Both the position numbers and the translations under genes were made by a program. The notes beneath the pieces were generated by a model. That model was not told the origin of the DNA and ran no database searches. It saw only the letters and a list, made by a program, of their open reading frames with translations. DNA of 64,000 bases from Leucobacter sp. OLIS6 (GTDB lineage: Bacteria > Actinomycetota > Actinomycetes > Actinomycetales > Microbacteriaceae), in the NCBI RefSeq assembly GCF_002752355.1, contig NZ_MRAV01000001.1, positions 124,001-188,000 of the forward strand, written 5' to 3'. Shown one piece after another: positions 34,276 to 42,861 of the stretch; the first letter of the stretch is position 1; every line of letters starts with the position of its first letter.

Positions 34276-34374
34276 ATGGAGAAGCGAATCATCGCCGAGA
34301 TCGAAGAGACCGAGCAGCTCGCGCATCACTCGGCAACCCACTCGAACGCTCTGGTCGAGAACCCCTTCGACTGA
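34276..34374 (+). CDS. His-rich RiPP precursor peptide (32 residues)
   Basis: ATG 34276 follows a GAAAGGA ribosome site (34259-34265). The acidic, helix-prone first part (residues 1-15, ending IEETEQL) looks like a leader. The second part AHHSATHSNALVENPFD holds three histidines (17, 18, 22) interleaved with S19, T21 and S23 and contains no cysteine. S/T residues are substrates for YcaO cyclodehydration; histidines and (methyl)oxazoles are good soft-to-borderline metal ligands. It is the first gene after the Zur-like box and is followed by a hairpin and the modifying enzymes. I recognise no characterised peptide with this sequence. Confidence 0.8.
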   Translation: MEKRIIAEIEETEQLAHHSATHSNALVENPFD

Positions 34375-34402
34375 GAACGGGGCCTCCCTCGGCCCGCATC
34401 CG

Positions 34403-34434
34403 GCCCGGTCGGGCGATTCGTCGCCCGACCGGGC
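34403..34434 (+). terminator. Strong UUCG-capped hairpin between precursor and enzyme genes
   Basis: A perfect 14-bp stem (GCCCGGTCGGGCGA, 34403-34416, with 34421-34434) capped by TTCG and followed by eleven C residues (34436-34446). In this position such a hairpin usually acts as a leaky terminator or as a 3' stabiliser, giving much more precursor transcript than enzyme transcript. Confidence 0.85.
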
Positions 34435-34468
34435 TCCCCCCCCCCCGAGAACCACACTGAGGAACCAC

Positions 34469-35296
34469 ATGGAACAGCAGAAGCAGGCGCTCCCGATCCC
34501 GGACACCCGAGCCCAGCTCGTCGCCGCCGCCCCCGCCCGGGACGTCGTGCACCTGGCATCCGGACGGCTGGTCCGGATCCAGGACCGTCCCGACGATCTC
34601 GAATCGCTGCTCGGCGCGGGAGGCCTCGGTGCCGCAACCGACCTCGACGCCGAGTACCTCCGGCGACTGGCCGAGGAGATCCGGTCCGAGGAGGCCGCGG
34701 CCCGGGCCGAACGCTGGCCCGGGCACCGCCGCGAGGTGCTGCTGATCGGCCCTGCCGGAGACGTGCTCGATGCAGTCGAGGCCGCCCTGGGGGCCTGGGG
34801 CGCCGACGTGCGCCGGGCGGATCTGGGGTCGGACTCCGACCCCGTCTCGGGGTCCGGGCCCGGACTCGCCGTCCTCTACGCCGAAGATGCGCGCTCGCGG
34901 GGCGCCTGGCCGGCCTGGGAATCCCGCGCAATCGATGGCACGGCCCGCATCCGGGCGTATCGAGAAGGGGAGACCGTGTTCGTGGACCCCATCGCAGTCG
35001 AGGCGGGCGACCCGACCGCGGAACAGGTCATCGGTCGTCGCGTGGCCGCGAGCTCGGCGCCGGACGAGCTCGAGGCCTGGATCGCTACGGCGGCGGAGCC
35101 GCCGTACCCGCTCGACGCGGCGGCTCGAACGCTCCTTGTCGCCCGGGTGCTCGAGCTCGCGATCGCCTGGGCTCGAGCCGAAGCGACCCTCGACGCCCTC
35201 CGTCGTACGCTCTGGAAACTCGTGGTGCCGACCGGCTCGATCGGGCTGCACCCGCTGCTCGCGTACCCGGAGACGCCCGAGCGTGCGATCCGCTGA
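34469..35296 (+). CDS. Cyclodehydratase partner / leader-binding protein (TOMM E1-like)
   Basis: A 275-residue protein. An N-terminal region (to about residue 75) resembles the winged-helix leader-recognition element, then HRREVLLIGPAGDVLDAVEAAL begins a Rossmann-like E1/ThiF-type part. A stretch like YREGETVFVDPIAVEAG parallels the 'REG..V.VGP.V.PG' of cyclodehydratase partner proteins. It lacks the CxxC zinc motifs and the adenylation residues of true E1 enzymes. Such partners bind the leader and activate YcaO. Start ATG 34469 is eight bases after a GAGGAA-type site; it overlaps the next gene by 14 bases. Confidence 0.65.
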   Translation: MEQQKQALPIPDTRAQLVAAAPARDVVHLASGRLVRIQDRPDDLESLLGAGGLGAATDLDAEYLRRLAEEIRSEEAAARAERWPGHRREVLLIGPAGDVLDAVEAALGAWGADVRRADLGSDSDPVSGSGPGLAVLYAEDARSRGAWPAWESRAIDGTARIRAYREGETVFVDPIAVEAGDPTAEQVIGRRVAASSAPDELEAWIATAAEPPYPLDAAARTLLVARVLELAIAWARAEATLDALRRTLWKLVVPTGSIGLHPLLAYPETPERAIR

Positions 35297-37646
35297 ACCC
35301 GTGCCCGCACCGCACCGCTGCTCGGCGCGGGACGGCGTCGAACTGAGGGGACTGCTCTGGGCCCCGCGGAACCCGCGCGGTACCGTCCTGATCCGCACCC
35401 CCTACGACGCCGGGGCGCACGCCCCGATCGCCCGCTCCTGGAACCGGCGCGGATACCGCTGCATCGTGCAGGACGTGCGCGGCCGGTACGCCTCCGACGG
35501 CGAGTGGGACCCCTACCGGCGCGAAGCGGAAGACGGCGCCGACACCCTCCGTGCCGTCGATCGCGAATTCCCCGGGACCCCGCTCCTGCTCTACGGGGCA
35601 TCGTACGCGGCGCACACCGCGCTCGAAGCCGCCCGCGCCTGGGACGGAACACCGTCGGGAGTGCTGCTGCTCGTCCCGGCGCTCGGGCTCGCCGAGACCG
35701 CCCGCTCCGCCGACGGCACGCCCCAGTATCGATCCCGCATCGGATGGTGGCACGAGCACGGTCGCGGTCCGCGCTCCGCACCGCCCCTGCCCGAGGACGA
35801 GCTGTCGGCCCGGACGCTGCACGCCCACCAGCACGGACCCCTGCGTGCCGCCGAGACCTGGGGGTGGCCCGCGGACGTTCTCGAACGCTGGCGAAACCTC
35901 TGGGACGCCAAGCCACGGGACTTCGCCGGCTGCACTTCGGAGCGTACGGAACCGCTGCTCATGATCCGCGGAGACGCCGACTTCTTCCACGCCGATGCCG
36001 GACGGCTCGCCGCGGTCTGGCCCGGCCGCACCCACCTCGTCGACGGCCCGTGGGGTCATCGGCTCGCCGCCGACCTCGATCCGACGTCGGCGGCGGCGCT
36101 CGGGGCCGCCGGCGGTCTCGGCGTCGTCATCGACGGCTGGCTCGCCCGCGAGGGTCTGCCCGTTCCGTCGCCCAGCAGACCCCTCGTCCTCCCCGACGGC
36201 CCGGCCACCCGCTCCGTGTTCGACCCCGCAGACGGCGCCTGGCGCCATGAGAGGATCCCCATGCACTCGTCCCACCTGACCGAGCCGCTTCCCGTCGAGG
36301 CCCTGGTCGATGCGGAATGCGGGATCATCCGATCGATCGCCCGGGTGGAGCCGCCGCCCGGTACCCCGCCGGCGTACCTCGCCCTCACCGCGTCGGTATC
36401 GGACGCGCGCCGCCTCGGCGAGTGGCCGGCGGACCGCGTTTCCCTCGGCACCTCGTTCGGCGATCCGGCCGCGGCGCGCATCGCCGCGATCGGTGAGGGG
36501 ATCGAGCGCTACTGCGGCAACTGGATCCCGGCGGATCCGCTTCCCGAGGACCTGCGCGTCGGCACCGCCGAGCAATTGCGCGCCGACGGCGAGTCGGTCG
36601 TGCCGCCGACCGAGCTCCCGTCCTTCGCCCCCTGGCAGCTCGATCGGACGGACTTCCCCTACCAGCCCCTCCGCGAGGACACCCCCACGCTGTGGGCCCG
36701 CTGCTCGGATCGTACGGGGCGAGCCCACTGGCTCCCCGCGGCGCTGACGCACCTGAACTGGCGTCAGCGCCGGTTCCGCGGGCTGCCGCGGACCCACCAC
36801 CTGAACTACGCCGGGATCGCCACGGGAACGGGGGTCGAGGACGCGGCCGACCGCGGCGTGCTCGAGGTGATCGAGCGGGACGCGCTCGAAACCTGGTGGC
36901 ATCTCGACGGCCCGACCTTCGGCATCGACCCGGCGACGGTTCCCGGCCTGCTCGACGACCTGGACGGCGGCGACCTGAGCGTGCACCTCGTGGCCATGCC
37001 GTCGGAGTTCGCCCCGGCGGTCGCGGCGCTCGTGCACGACGAACGGCGCGGACTCTACGCCGCTGGGTTCTCCGCGCACCTCGATCCGGTGCGGGCCGCG
37101 CGCAAGGCGGTGCTCGAAGCGGTGCACACCTGGGTCTACACGCAGGGGTGCACGGCGGCCGACGGCTGGGTGTTCCGCGCGATCGACCGGGGGCTCATGG
37201 CCTCGGGCCTGCATCTCGAGCACCGTGCGAACGCCGACTACACCGCGATCGCCGGCCCCCGGTTCGAACGGGTGATCGATCTCGGTGCGCACGTGCAGGT
37301 CTGGCTCGATCCCGAGGTGCACCGTGAAGCCCGTCGGTTCACCGAGCCGGCGCTCGGCGTCCGCTCGATCGATGCGCTCGTGCCGACGACCATGCCGCAG
37401 GTCTACACGGAATTGGAACGGCGCGGCCACCGCGTGCTCACGAGGGATCTCACCAGCCCCGACGTGCTCCGCACCGCGCTGCGCGTCGTGCGCACCGTGG
37501 TCACCGGGCTCGTGCCCAATGCTCCGGCCGCCTTTGCCTACCTCGGGATGCCGCGCTTCGGCGAGGCAGCGCTCGAACGCGGCTGGCGTGATCGCTGGAC
37601 CGGGGGCCCGGACGAGTTCACCCTCGTCCCGCCCCCGCACATGTGA
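35283..37646 (+). CDS. CocE/NonD-type hydrolase fused to a YcaO cyclodehydratase
   Basis: A 787-residue fusion with two parts in one continuous frame. Residues 1-330 form an alpha/beta hydrolase of the CocE/NonD group: RTPYDAGAH, VQDVRGRYASDGEWDPYR, nucleophile S107 in YGASYAAH, an acidic GDADFF stretch and H259 in PWGHR. Residues 335-787 form a YcaO domain: GEGIERYCG (near 405) and GVLEVIERDA (near 530) provide the E..ER-type ATP/Mg ligands, and the chain ends VPPPHM, like the proline-rich C-terminus of azoline-forming YcaO proteins. YcaO uses ATP to cyclise Ser/Thr/Cys to azolines. The GTG start at 35283 lies nine bases after CGGAGA. I know of no described protein with this fusion. Confidence 0.85.
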   Translation: MRSAEPVPAPHRCSARDGVELRGLLWAPRNPRGTVLIRTPYDAGAHAPIARSWNRRGYRCIVQDVRGRYASDGEWDPYRREAEDGADTLRAVDREFPGTPLLLYGASYAAHTALEAARAWDGTPSGVLLLVPALGLAETARSADGTPQYRSRIGWWHEHGRGPRSAPPLPEDELSARTLHAHQHGPLRAAETWGWPADVLERWRNLWDAKPRDFAGCTSERTEPLLMIRGDADFFHADAGRLAAVWPGRTHLVDGPWGHRLAADLDPTSAAALGAAGGLGVVIDGWLAREGLPVPSPSRPLVLPDGPATRSVFDPADGAWRHERIPMHSSHLTEPLPVEALVDAECGIIRSIARVEPPPGTPPAYLALTASVSDARRLGEWPADRVSLGTSFGDPAAARIAAIGEGIERYCGNWIPADPLPEDLRVGTAEQLRADGESVVPPTELPSFAPWQLDRTDFPYQPLREDTPTLWARCSDRTGRAHWLPAALTHLNWRQRRFRGLPRTHHLNYAGIATGTGVEDAADRGVLEVIERDALETWWHLDGPTFGIDPATVPGLLDDLDGGDLSVHLVAMPSEFAPAVAALVHDERRGLYAAGFSAHLDPVRAARKAVLEAVHTWVYTQGCTAADGWVFRAIDRGLMASGLHLEHRANADYTAIAGPRFERVIDLGAHVQVWLDPEVHREARRFTEPALGVRSIDALVPTTMPQVYTELERRGHRVLTRDLTSPDVLRTALRVVRTVVTGLVPNAPAAFAYLGMPRFGEAALERGWRDRWTGGPDEFTLVPPPHM

Positions 37647-38689
37647 GACGCACGATGGAACCGCGCATCCTTCCCTCGCCCGTCGCGGCGCCCCCGATCC
37701 CGGAACTCCTCCGGCGCGCATTCTCCGGCGCGCACCCGGGCCCTCCGGTGCCTCCCGGCCCGCGCGGGAACCCCTGGTGGAACGCGGGCGCCGAACCCGC
37801 GGAGGTCGCACCTGGGGTCCAGGCGCTCGCCGACGCGCTGCTGCGGGCGGGGGAGCCGCACCGCACCGCATCGGGCGAGCCGACCTCGATCCCTCGTCGT
37901 CCGATCCCCTCGGCCGGGGGCGCGTACCCGGTGCAGCTCCACCTGGTGGGTCCCGACGGCGGACGTTTCGCGTACGACCCCGATGCCGCCCGCTGGTGGC
38001 GACGCAGCCCGACGCGGGAGCGCGCTGCCGGATGGCCCTCCGGGGTCCGTCCCCGAGGAAGCCGCCTGGTGCTCGCGGTCCAGCCGGGACGGAGCTTCGG
38101 CCGATATCGGCATCGGGCCTGGCCGCTGTGGATCGCGGACACGGCGTATGCGCTGCAGGCGGCGCGCTTCGTGCTGGCCGGCTCTCACCGGGTTCGGCTC
38201 GGTCCCGACGCGGACCTCCGCGCGCTGTTGGCGTTCCCCGCCGCGCACGACGACGATGCCTGGCTCCGGCTCGGGCTCGCGCCGCTGCTCCCGCTCGCGA
38301 TGATGGAGATCGCCGACGACCCCGCGGTGCTCGAAGCGCATCGGAATCTGCTGCGCGAGCGGCGGAGCCCGGAACATTCGGAGTATCTCGCCCGGGCCGA
38401 GGGAGATCCGCCGGATCCCGGGGTCGAACGCGTCGCGCTCGCTTCGGGGCAATCGTGGGTCCGGGGAGCCTCGGCGGTGCGCGTCTGGTCCGTGCCCGCC
38501 GATCCGCCGGCCGACCTGCTGCTCCGAGAGCTCTGGCGTGCGCATCTCGAGGCCGCCGAACTGCTCACCTCGGCGCTGCGCTCGGGCGCGTACGGCGTTC
38601 GCCCGGTGTCCGGCTTCTCGCCGGAACCCGGCACCTGGATCCTGCACGCCTCTGCCCTGCTCGCCCGCTCGAAGGAGTCCGACCGATGA
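37643..38689 (+). CDS. SagB/McbC-like FMN azoline dehydrogenase
   Basis: A 348-residue nitroreductase-fold protein. PIPSAGGAYPVQLHLV and WPLWIADTAYALQAARFVLAG match the flavin-binding parts of SagB/McbC oxidases. These oxidise azolines to aromatic azoles with FMN. GTG 37643 overlaps the YcaO gene stop (GTGA); ATG 37655 is an alternative. Together with the partner and YcaO genes it completes a standard azole-forming synthetase, supporting oxazole or methyloxazole formation on the precursor Ser/Thr residues. Confidence 0.8.
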   Translation: MRRTMEPRILPSPVAAPPIPELLRRAFSGAHPGPPVPPGPRGNPWWNAGAEPAEVAPGVQALADALLRAGEPHRTASGEPTSIPRRPIPSAGGAYPVQLHLVGPDGGRFAYDPDAARWWRRSPTRERAAGWPSGVRPRGSRLVLAVQPGRSFGRYRHRAWPLWIADTAYALQAARFVLAGSHRVRLGPDADLRALLAFPAAHDDDAWLRLGLAPLLPLAMMEIADDPAVLEAHRNLLRERRSPEHSEYLARAEGDPPDPGVERVALASGQSWVRGASAVRVWSVPADPPADLLLRELWRAHLEAAELLTSALRSGAYGVRPVSGFSPEPGTWILHASALLARSKESDR

Positions 38690-40353
38690 TGCTGGTGCCC
38701 GTTCTCTGGCGCGAGGCCCTGAGATTCCCTCTGCCCTTCCTCCTCTCCGCGGTGCTGCAGCTCGCCGTCCTCGCCACGCACGTGCTGCAGGCGGCCGCCA
38801 TCGCGTGGGCGCTGTCGGGCTTCTTCCGCGGCGACACCGCTCAGGTGATCGCCTGCGCGGGGGCGATCCTCGTCGGCGCGGTGCTCAGGATCCTGCTCGC
38901 GCTGGGGCAGGCGGCCTCGTCCGCGCGTCTCGGCGGGTGCGTCCGGAGCTCGCTGCGCCGCCGGGCGCTGATCTCGGTGCTGCGCCCCGAACGGCTGCAC
39001 GACGCGGCAGCGGGCGACGGCGCCGCTGCTGCCGCGATCGTCGACGGAGTCGAAGGGACCGACGCGTACGTGTCGAAGTACATTCCGGCGACCGTGCAGC
39101 TCGTCGTCGGCACCCCGATCGTGCTCCTGGTCCTCTGCTCCATCTCTCCGCTCGCGGCTGGATGCGTCGCCCTCGGCGTCCTGCTCGCGGTGCTCGGCCC
39201 GCTGCTCTGGAAGCGAGCACTGGCGCGACGGGGCGACGGGCAGTGGGGCGAGTACGAATCCCTGAGCGGCGAAGTGCTCCACTCGCTGCGGGGCATGTCG
39301 ACGCTCCGCCTGCTCGGCGATGTGGATCGCACGCGGGAGCGCATCGCGCGCAGGTCGGACGCGCTGGGCCGGGCGACGGAACGAACCATGCGGGCGTCTC
39401 TCGCGGGCACTGCGGTGACCGACTTCGCAGTGCAGGGCGGGCTCGTCGCCGCCGCGATCGTCGCGGTCGGGAGCGCGGTCTCCGGCTCCCCGGCGCCGTT
39501 CGCGATCTACGCCGTGCTCATGCTCTCGTCGGAGGCGTTCCGGCCGGTCCGCGATCTCTCCCGGCACTGGCACGCCGGGTTCCTCGGCCTGACCGCGGTG
39601 CCCAGTCTGCGCGAGCTGGGCGCCTTCTCCACTGAAGATCCGCGTCGGGATCGCGGTCGGGGGCTTCCTTGCCCCGGGGAAGGCCCCGTCGCATCCCCGC
39701 GAGGAGAGGTCCTCCGGCTCGACCGGGTGTCGTTCCGCTATCCGTCGGCGGAACAGGACGTGGTGCACGACGCCGAGCTCGTCGTGGAGCGCGGCCGCCT
39801 GCACGCCGTCGTCGGGCCCTCGGGCGTCGGCAAATCGACGCTGTTCGATCTGGTGCTCGGCTTTCTGACTCCCGACTCCGGCCGGATCGAACTCGACGGA
39901 CGGCCGCTCCTGCCCGGCGATACCGCCGTGCTCTCCCAACGGCCCGTGCTCTTCGCGGGCACGCTGCGCGAGAACCTCGACCCGCACGGGAGCGCATCGC
40001 AGGAGGCGCTCGTCGACGCCTGCGCCCGCGCCGGAATCCTGCCGGAGATCCGCGCCCTGCCCGATGGCTTCCGTACCGAGGTGACCGAGGCGGGCTCGAG
40101 CTTCTCCGGCGGGCAGCGGCAGCGGATCGCCCTCGCCCGGGCACTCCTCGCCGACCGCCCGATCCTCCTCGTCGACGAGCCGACCAGCGCGCTCGATCCG
40201 GCGAGCGCGGAGATCGTGATGCGGTCGCTCCACGAGGTCGCTCGGGACCGGATCGTGCTCATGATCACCCACCGGATCGAGACGCTCCGCGGCGTCTCTG
40301 ACATCCATCTGCTCGACGCCGGCCGGCTCCGGTCGCAGGAAGGCATCGTATGA
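38686..40353 (+). CDS. ABC exporter half-molecule 1 (CydD-like)
   Basis: A 555-residue protein with an N-terminal six-helix membrane domain (to about residue 310) and a C-terminal ATPase: Walker A GPSGVGKST, signature FSGGQRQRIALARALLA, Walker B ILLVDEPTSALD, switch H in ITHRIET. The layout resembles CydD. An AAGGAG site precedes ATG 38686, which overlaps the dehydrogenase stop. With the next gene it should form a heterodimeric exporter, most simply for the modified peptide. No C39 peptidase domain is present, so the leader must be removed by another enzyme. Confidence 0.88.
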   Translation: MMLVPVLWREALRFPLPFLLSAVLQLAVLATHVLQAAAIAWALSGFFRGDTAQVIACAGAILVGAVLRILLALGQAASSARLGGCVRSSLRRRALISVLRPERLHDAAAGDGAAAAAIVDGVEGTDAYVSKYIPATVQLVVGTPIVLLVLCSISPLAAGCVALGVLLAVLGPLLWKRALARRGDGQWGEYESLSGEVLHSLRGMSTLRLLGDVDRTRERIARRSDALGRATERTMRASLAGTAVTDFAVQGGLVAAAIVAVGSAVSGSPAPFAIYAVLMLSSEAFRPVRDLSRHWHAGFLGLTAVPSLRELGAFSTEDPRRDRGRGLPCPGEGPVASPRGEVLRLDRVSFRYPSAEQDVVHDAELVVERGRLHAVVGPSGVGKSTLFDLVLGFLTPDSGRIELDGRPLLPGDTAVLSQRPVLFAGTLRENLDPHGSASQEALVDACARAGILPEIRALPDGFRTEVTEAGSSFSGGQRQRIALARALLADRPILLVDEPTSALDPASAEIVMRSLHEVARDRIVLMITHRIETLRGVSDIHLLDAGRLRSQEGIV

Positions 40354-42068
40354 AGACGTCGGAGGCCCTGCGCGCCTATGCCCGGCTCCTGGTGGCCCTG
40401 CGGCCCGAACGCGCCGGCATGGTGCGGGGATTCGCGACCGGCGCCGCGAGCGCGGTGGGCCTCGCCGTGCTCTCGGCGCTCATCGCCGGTGGCGTCGGCG
40501 GGGCGCTCGTGACGGGAGCGTGGCCGCCGGTCTGGTGGACCGCCGTGGTCCTCGCGCTGGTACTCATCCGTGCAGTCCTCACCTGGCACGAGATGGACTT
40601 CTCCCACGCGCTCGCGTACCGGGTGCTGGCCCGCCTCCGGGCGGCGCTGTTCGACTCCTACGCACGCAGCACGCCGGCCCGTCGGCGGGAACACTCCGCG
40701 AAGGGAGCTGCGGCCGCGCTGGGCGACATCGAGAAACTGGAGTTCTTCTATGCGCACACCGTCGCGCAGCTCGCGACCTCGGTGCTCGTGTTCGTGCTCT
40801 CCGCGCTCGCGTCCGCGGTGCTGCTGCCCGCCGCGGCCCTGGTCGTGCTGCTCGGCGGGGCGCTCGTGCTCGGGTCGATCGTGCTCGGCGCCCGGACGGC
40901 GCGGGCGCTCGGCGTCCGCGAGCAGCGTGAGCGGGAGCAGCTGACGACGAGCATCGTCGATGCGCTGGGAGCGCTCCGGGAGGTGCTCTCGGCCGGTCTG
41001 GAACTCCGGGTGGTCGCCGGTGCCGAGGCGGCGACCCGGCGGTCGGCGCGGGCCTCGGCCCGCACCGAAATGCTCGCGCAGGCCGTCTCCGGGATCCGCG
41101 AGCTCGCCGTCGCGGTCGTCGTCATCGGAGTCGTCCTCGCCGGAGCTGCGGCCTCCGGGCTCCTCGGCGGCGATCCGGTGCCGGCCGACACGACGGCGAC
41201 CCTGCCCGCACTGATCGCGATCGCGGTCGCCGGTGTCGCCGCGCTGAGCGATGCCACGGCCACCCTCGGGCAGCTCGGCCCCCTGGTCGCGAGCGCGCGG
41301 AACGTCGCAGCAGGGCTCGACCGACCGGCCGTCGTCGGGTGGACGCGGGACGGAGAACCGCTTCCCGATGGCCCGCTCGGGATCCGATTCAGATCGGTGG
41401 GGTTCACCTACGGCGGACGGAGCGCCGTGCTTTCGGGCTGGTCTGCGACGGTCCGTCCCGGCGCCCACGTCGGTCTCGCGGGCGCCTCAGGATCGGGGAA
41501 GAGTACCCTGCTCGCCCTCGCCGGCCGGCTTTGGGATCCGGACTCGGGCTCGGTCGAGCTCGTCGACAGCACCGGACGCGGGTACGCGCTCGACTCCGTC
41601 TCCGATGCGGAACTCCGCCGGGCCATCGGTTTCGTGGAGCAGGACGGGCATCTCTTCCCCGGGACGGTCCGGGACAATCTGCTCCGCGGCGCGGGCACCG
41701 AGGAGTGCGGCGATGAGGTCCTGCGCGATGCGCTCGCCGAGGTCGGCGCCGATGATTGGATCTCGCTGGACGACGAGCTCGGAGAGCAGGGGGTCCGGTT
41801 ATCCGGTGGACAGCACGCGAGGTTGCGGCTGGCTCGCGCGCTGCTCCGGCGCCCCCGCGTGCTGATCGTCGACGAGATCACCGCCAGCCTCGACCCCGAA
41901 GCGGAGCGCGTGATCTCCGAGGTCATCGCCCGGTTCCCCGGAACAGTACTGGCCGCTTCCCACCGCACCGAAACCCTGGAACGCTTCGACGAGGTGCTCC
42001 GCCTCGATCCGGCCCGTGCCGCCCGTTCGGGCGATCCTGCGGGCGATCCCGGGAGCGAGTCCGCCTAG
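40350..42068 (+). CDS. ABC exporter half-molecule 2 (CydC-like)
   Basis: A 572-residue partner half-transporter overlapping the previous gene (ATGA). Six N-terminal membrane helices are followed by an ATPase with Walker A GASGSGKST, signature LSGGQHARLRLARAL, Walker B VLIVDEITASLD and switch H in ASHRTET. CydC-like organisation. The co-linear position after the modifying enzymes makes export of the peptide product likely; a role in cytochrome bd assembly (as for true CydDC) is less likely because no cydAB genes are near. Confidence 0.88.
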   Translation: MKTSEALRAYARLLVALRPERAGMVRGFATGAASAVGLAVLSALIAGGVGGALVTGAWPPVWWTAVVLALVLIRAVLTWHEMDFSHALAYRVLARLRAALFDSYARSTPARRREHSAKGAAAALGDIEKLEFFYAHTVAQLATSVLVFVLSALASAVLLPAAALVVLLGGALVLGSIVLGARTARALGVREQREREQLTTSIVDALGALREVLSAGLELRVVAGAEAATRRSARASARTEMLAQAVSGIRELAVAVVVIGVVLAGAAASGLLGGDPVPADTTATLPALIAIAVAGVAALSDATATLGQLGPLVASARNVAAGLDRPAVVGWTRDGEPLPDGPLGIRFRSVGFTYGGRSAVLSGWSATVRPGAHVGLAGASGSGKSTLLALAGRLWDPDSGSVELVDSTGRGYALDSVSDAELRRAIGFVEQDGHLFPGTVRDNLLRGAGTEECGDEVLRDALAEVGADDWISLDDELGEQGVRLSGGQHARLRLARALLRRPRVLIVDEITASLDPEAERVISEVIARFPGTVLAASHRTETLERFDEVLRLDPARAARSGDPAGDPGSESA

Positions 42069-42736
42069 CCCCGCTCGCCGCCGCGGGGCGATCCCGCACT
42101 GCCCAGGGAATCGAGCGCATCGCGCAGGAGCCGCTCGTTCCTCACGAGTGCGGGGTCGCGTCTCAGCCAGGGGCGGAGGACGCGGGTCACCGTGGGCATC
42201 ACGACGAACGTCATGAGGGGGACGAGCGAGGACACCAGGAGGAGGGAGCGCACGGCGATCGGGAGGTGTCCCCACCACGGCAGCTGCGTCGCTACGGAGG
42301 TCACGCCGATGTTGAGCGGCAGCATGCCGCACCAGATCGCCGTCGCCTGCTTCCAGCGAGGCGGTGCCGAAGACGGGGACACTGTTCCCGGACGGTCCCG
42401 CTTGGTGCCGCGACCGGGCGAGGCCTGGGTCTCCGCGAACCACCCCTCCAGCCCGGTGCGCCGCTGAACATCGGCCACTCGGGCCAGGGGAGCACCGTCC
42501 CGCGTCCATCCGTGCCACTGCTCCGAGTGGTTCCACCGCTCGAGCGAGCGCCTGTCGGTGAACGCGTAGACCGTGATCAGCACGTTCTTGCGGGAGGCAT
42601 CTCGCAGAACACCCCCTCCGAGATACCCCTCGAAGTCTCGGGCGAGCAGGAGGCCCTGATCCAACCAGGCTAGGACCTCATCCACGCGTGTATCGACCGT
42701 TTCTCTGCGCACTGTGACGGTGACCGGAAGGCTCAT
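42065..42736 (-). CDS. Antibiotic-biosynthesis-monooxygenase-like protein with membrane tail
   Basis: A 223-residue protein. The first 100 residues follow the ABM-domain pattern (VTVTVRRETVDTRVDEVLAWLDQ, then VLITVYAFTDRRSLERWNHS), and the C-terminal half has two hydrophobic helices (about 140-200). Such soluble-plus-membrane ABM proteins are widespread and of unknown function. It is convergent to the peptide operon and overlaps the exporter stop by four bases, so it is probably not part of that system. Confidence 0.75.
   Translation of the reverse strand: MSLPVTVTVRRETVDTRVDEVLAWLDQGLLLARDFEGYLGGGVLRDASRKNVLITVYAFTDRRSLERWNHSEQWHGWTRDGAPLARVADVQRRTGLEGWFAETQASPGRGTKRDRPGTVSPSSAPPRWKQATAIWCGMLPLNIGVTSVATQLPWWGHLPIAVRSLLLVSSLVPLMTFVVMPTVTRVLRPWLRRDPALVRNERLLRDALDSLGSAGSPRGGERG
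42069..42090. terminator. Short hairpin at the end of the peptide operon
   Basis: GCCCCGC (42069-42075) pairs with GCGGGGC (42084-42090), immediately after the exporter stop codon and within the 3' end of the convergent gene. Probably ends the biosynthetic operon. Confidence 0.5.
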
Positions 42737-42861
42737 GCGCACCAGTGGAACAGAGCAATGTTCGGGAGCGGTTTCGCGACGGTTTCGGGGAGGTTTCGAT
42801 CTGGGCGGGCTCGGGTCTGCCCGGGACCGACGAGGCGCCCGTCGCAGAGCCCGTCTCCCTG

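Noticed and set aside
29504..42068. A lasso-peptide, lanthipeptide or NRPS siderophore cluster
   Set aside because: There is no asparagine-synthetase-like cyclase, LanM/LanB/LanC, or adenylation/condensation domain; YcaO plus dehydrogenase points to azole chemistry.
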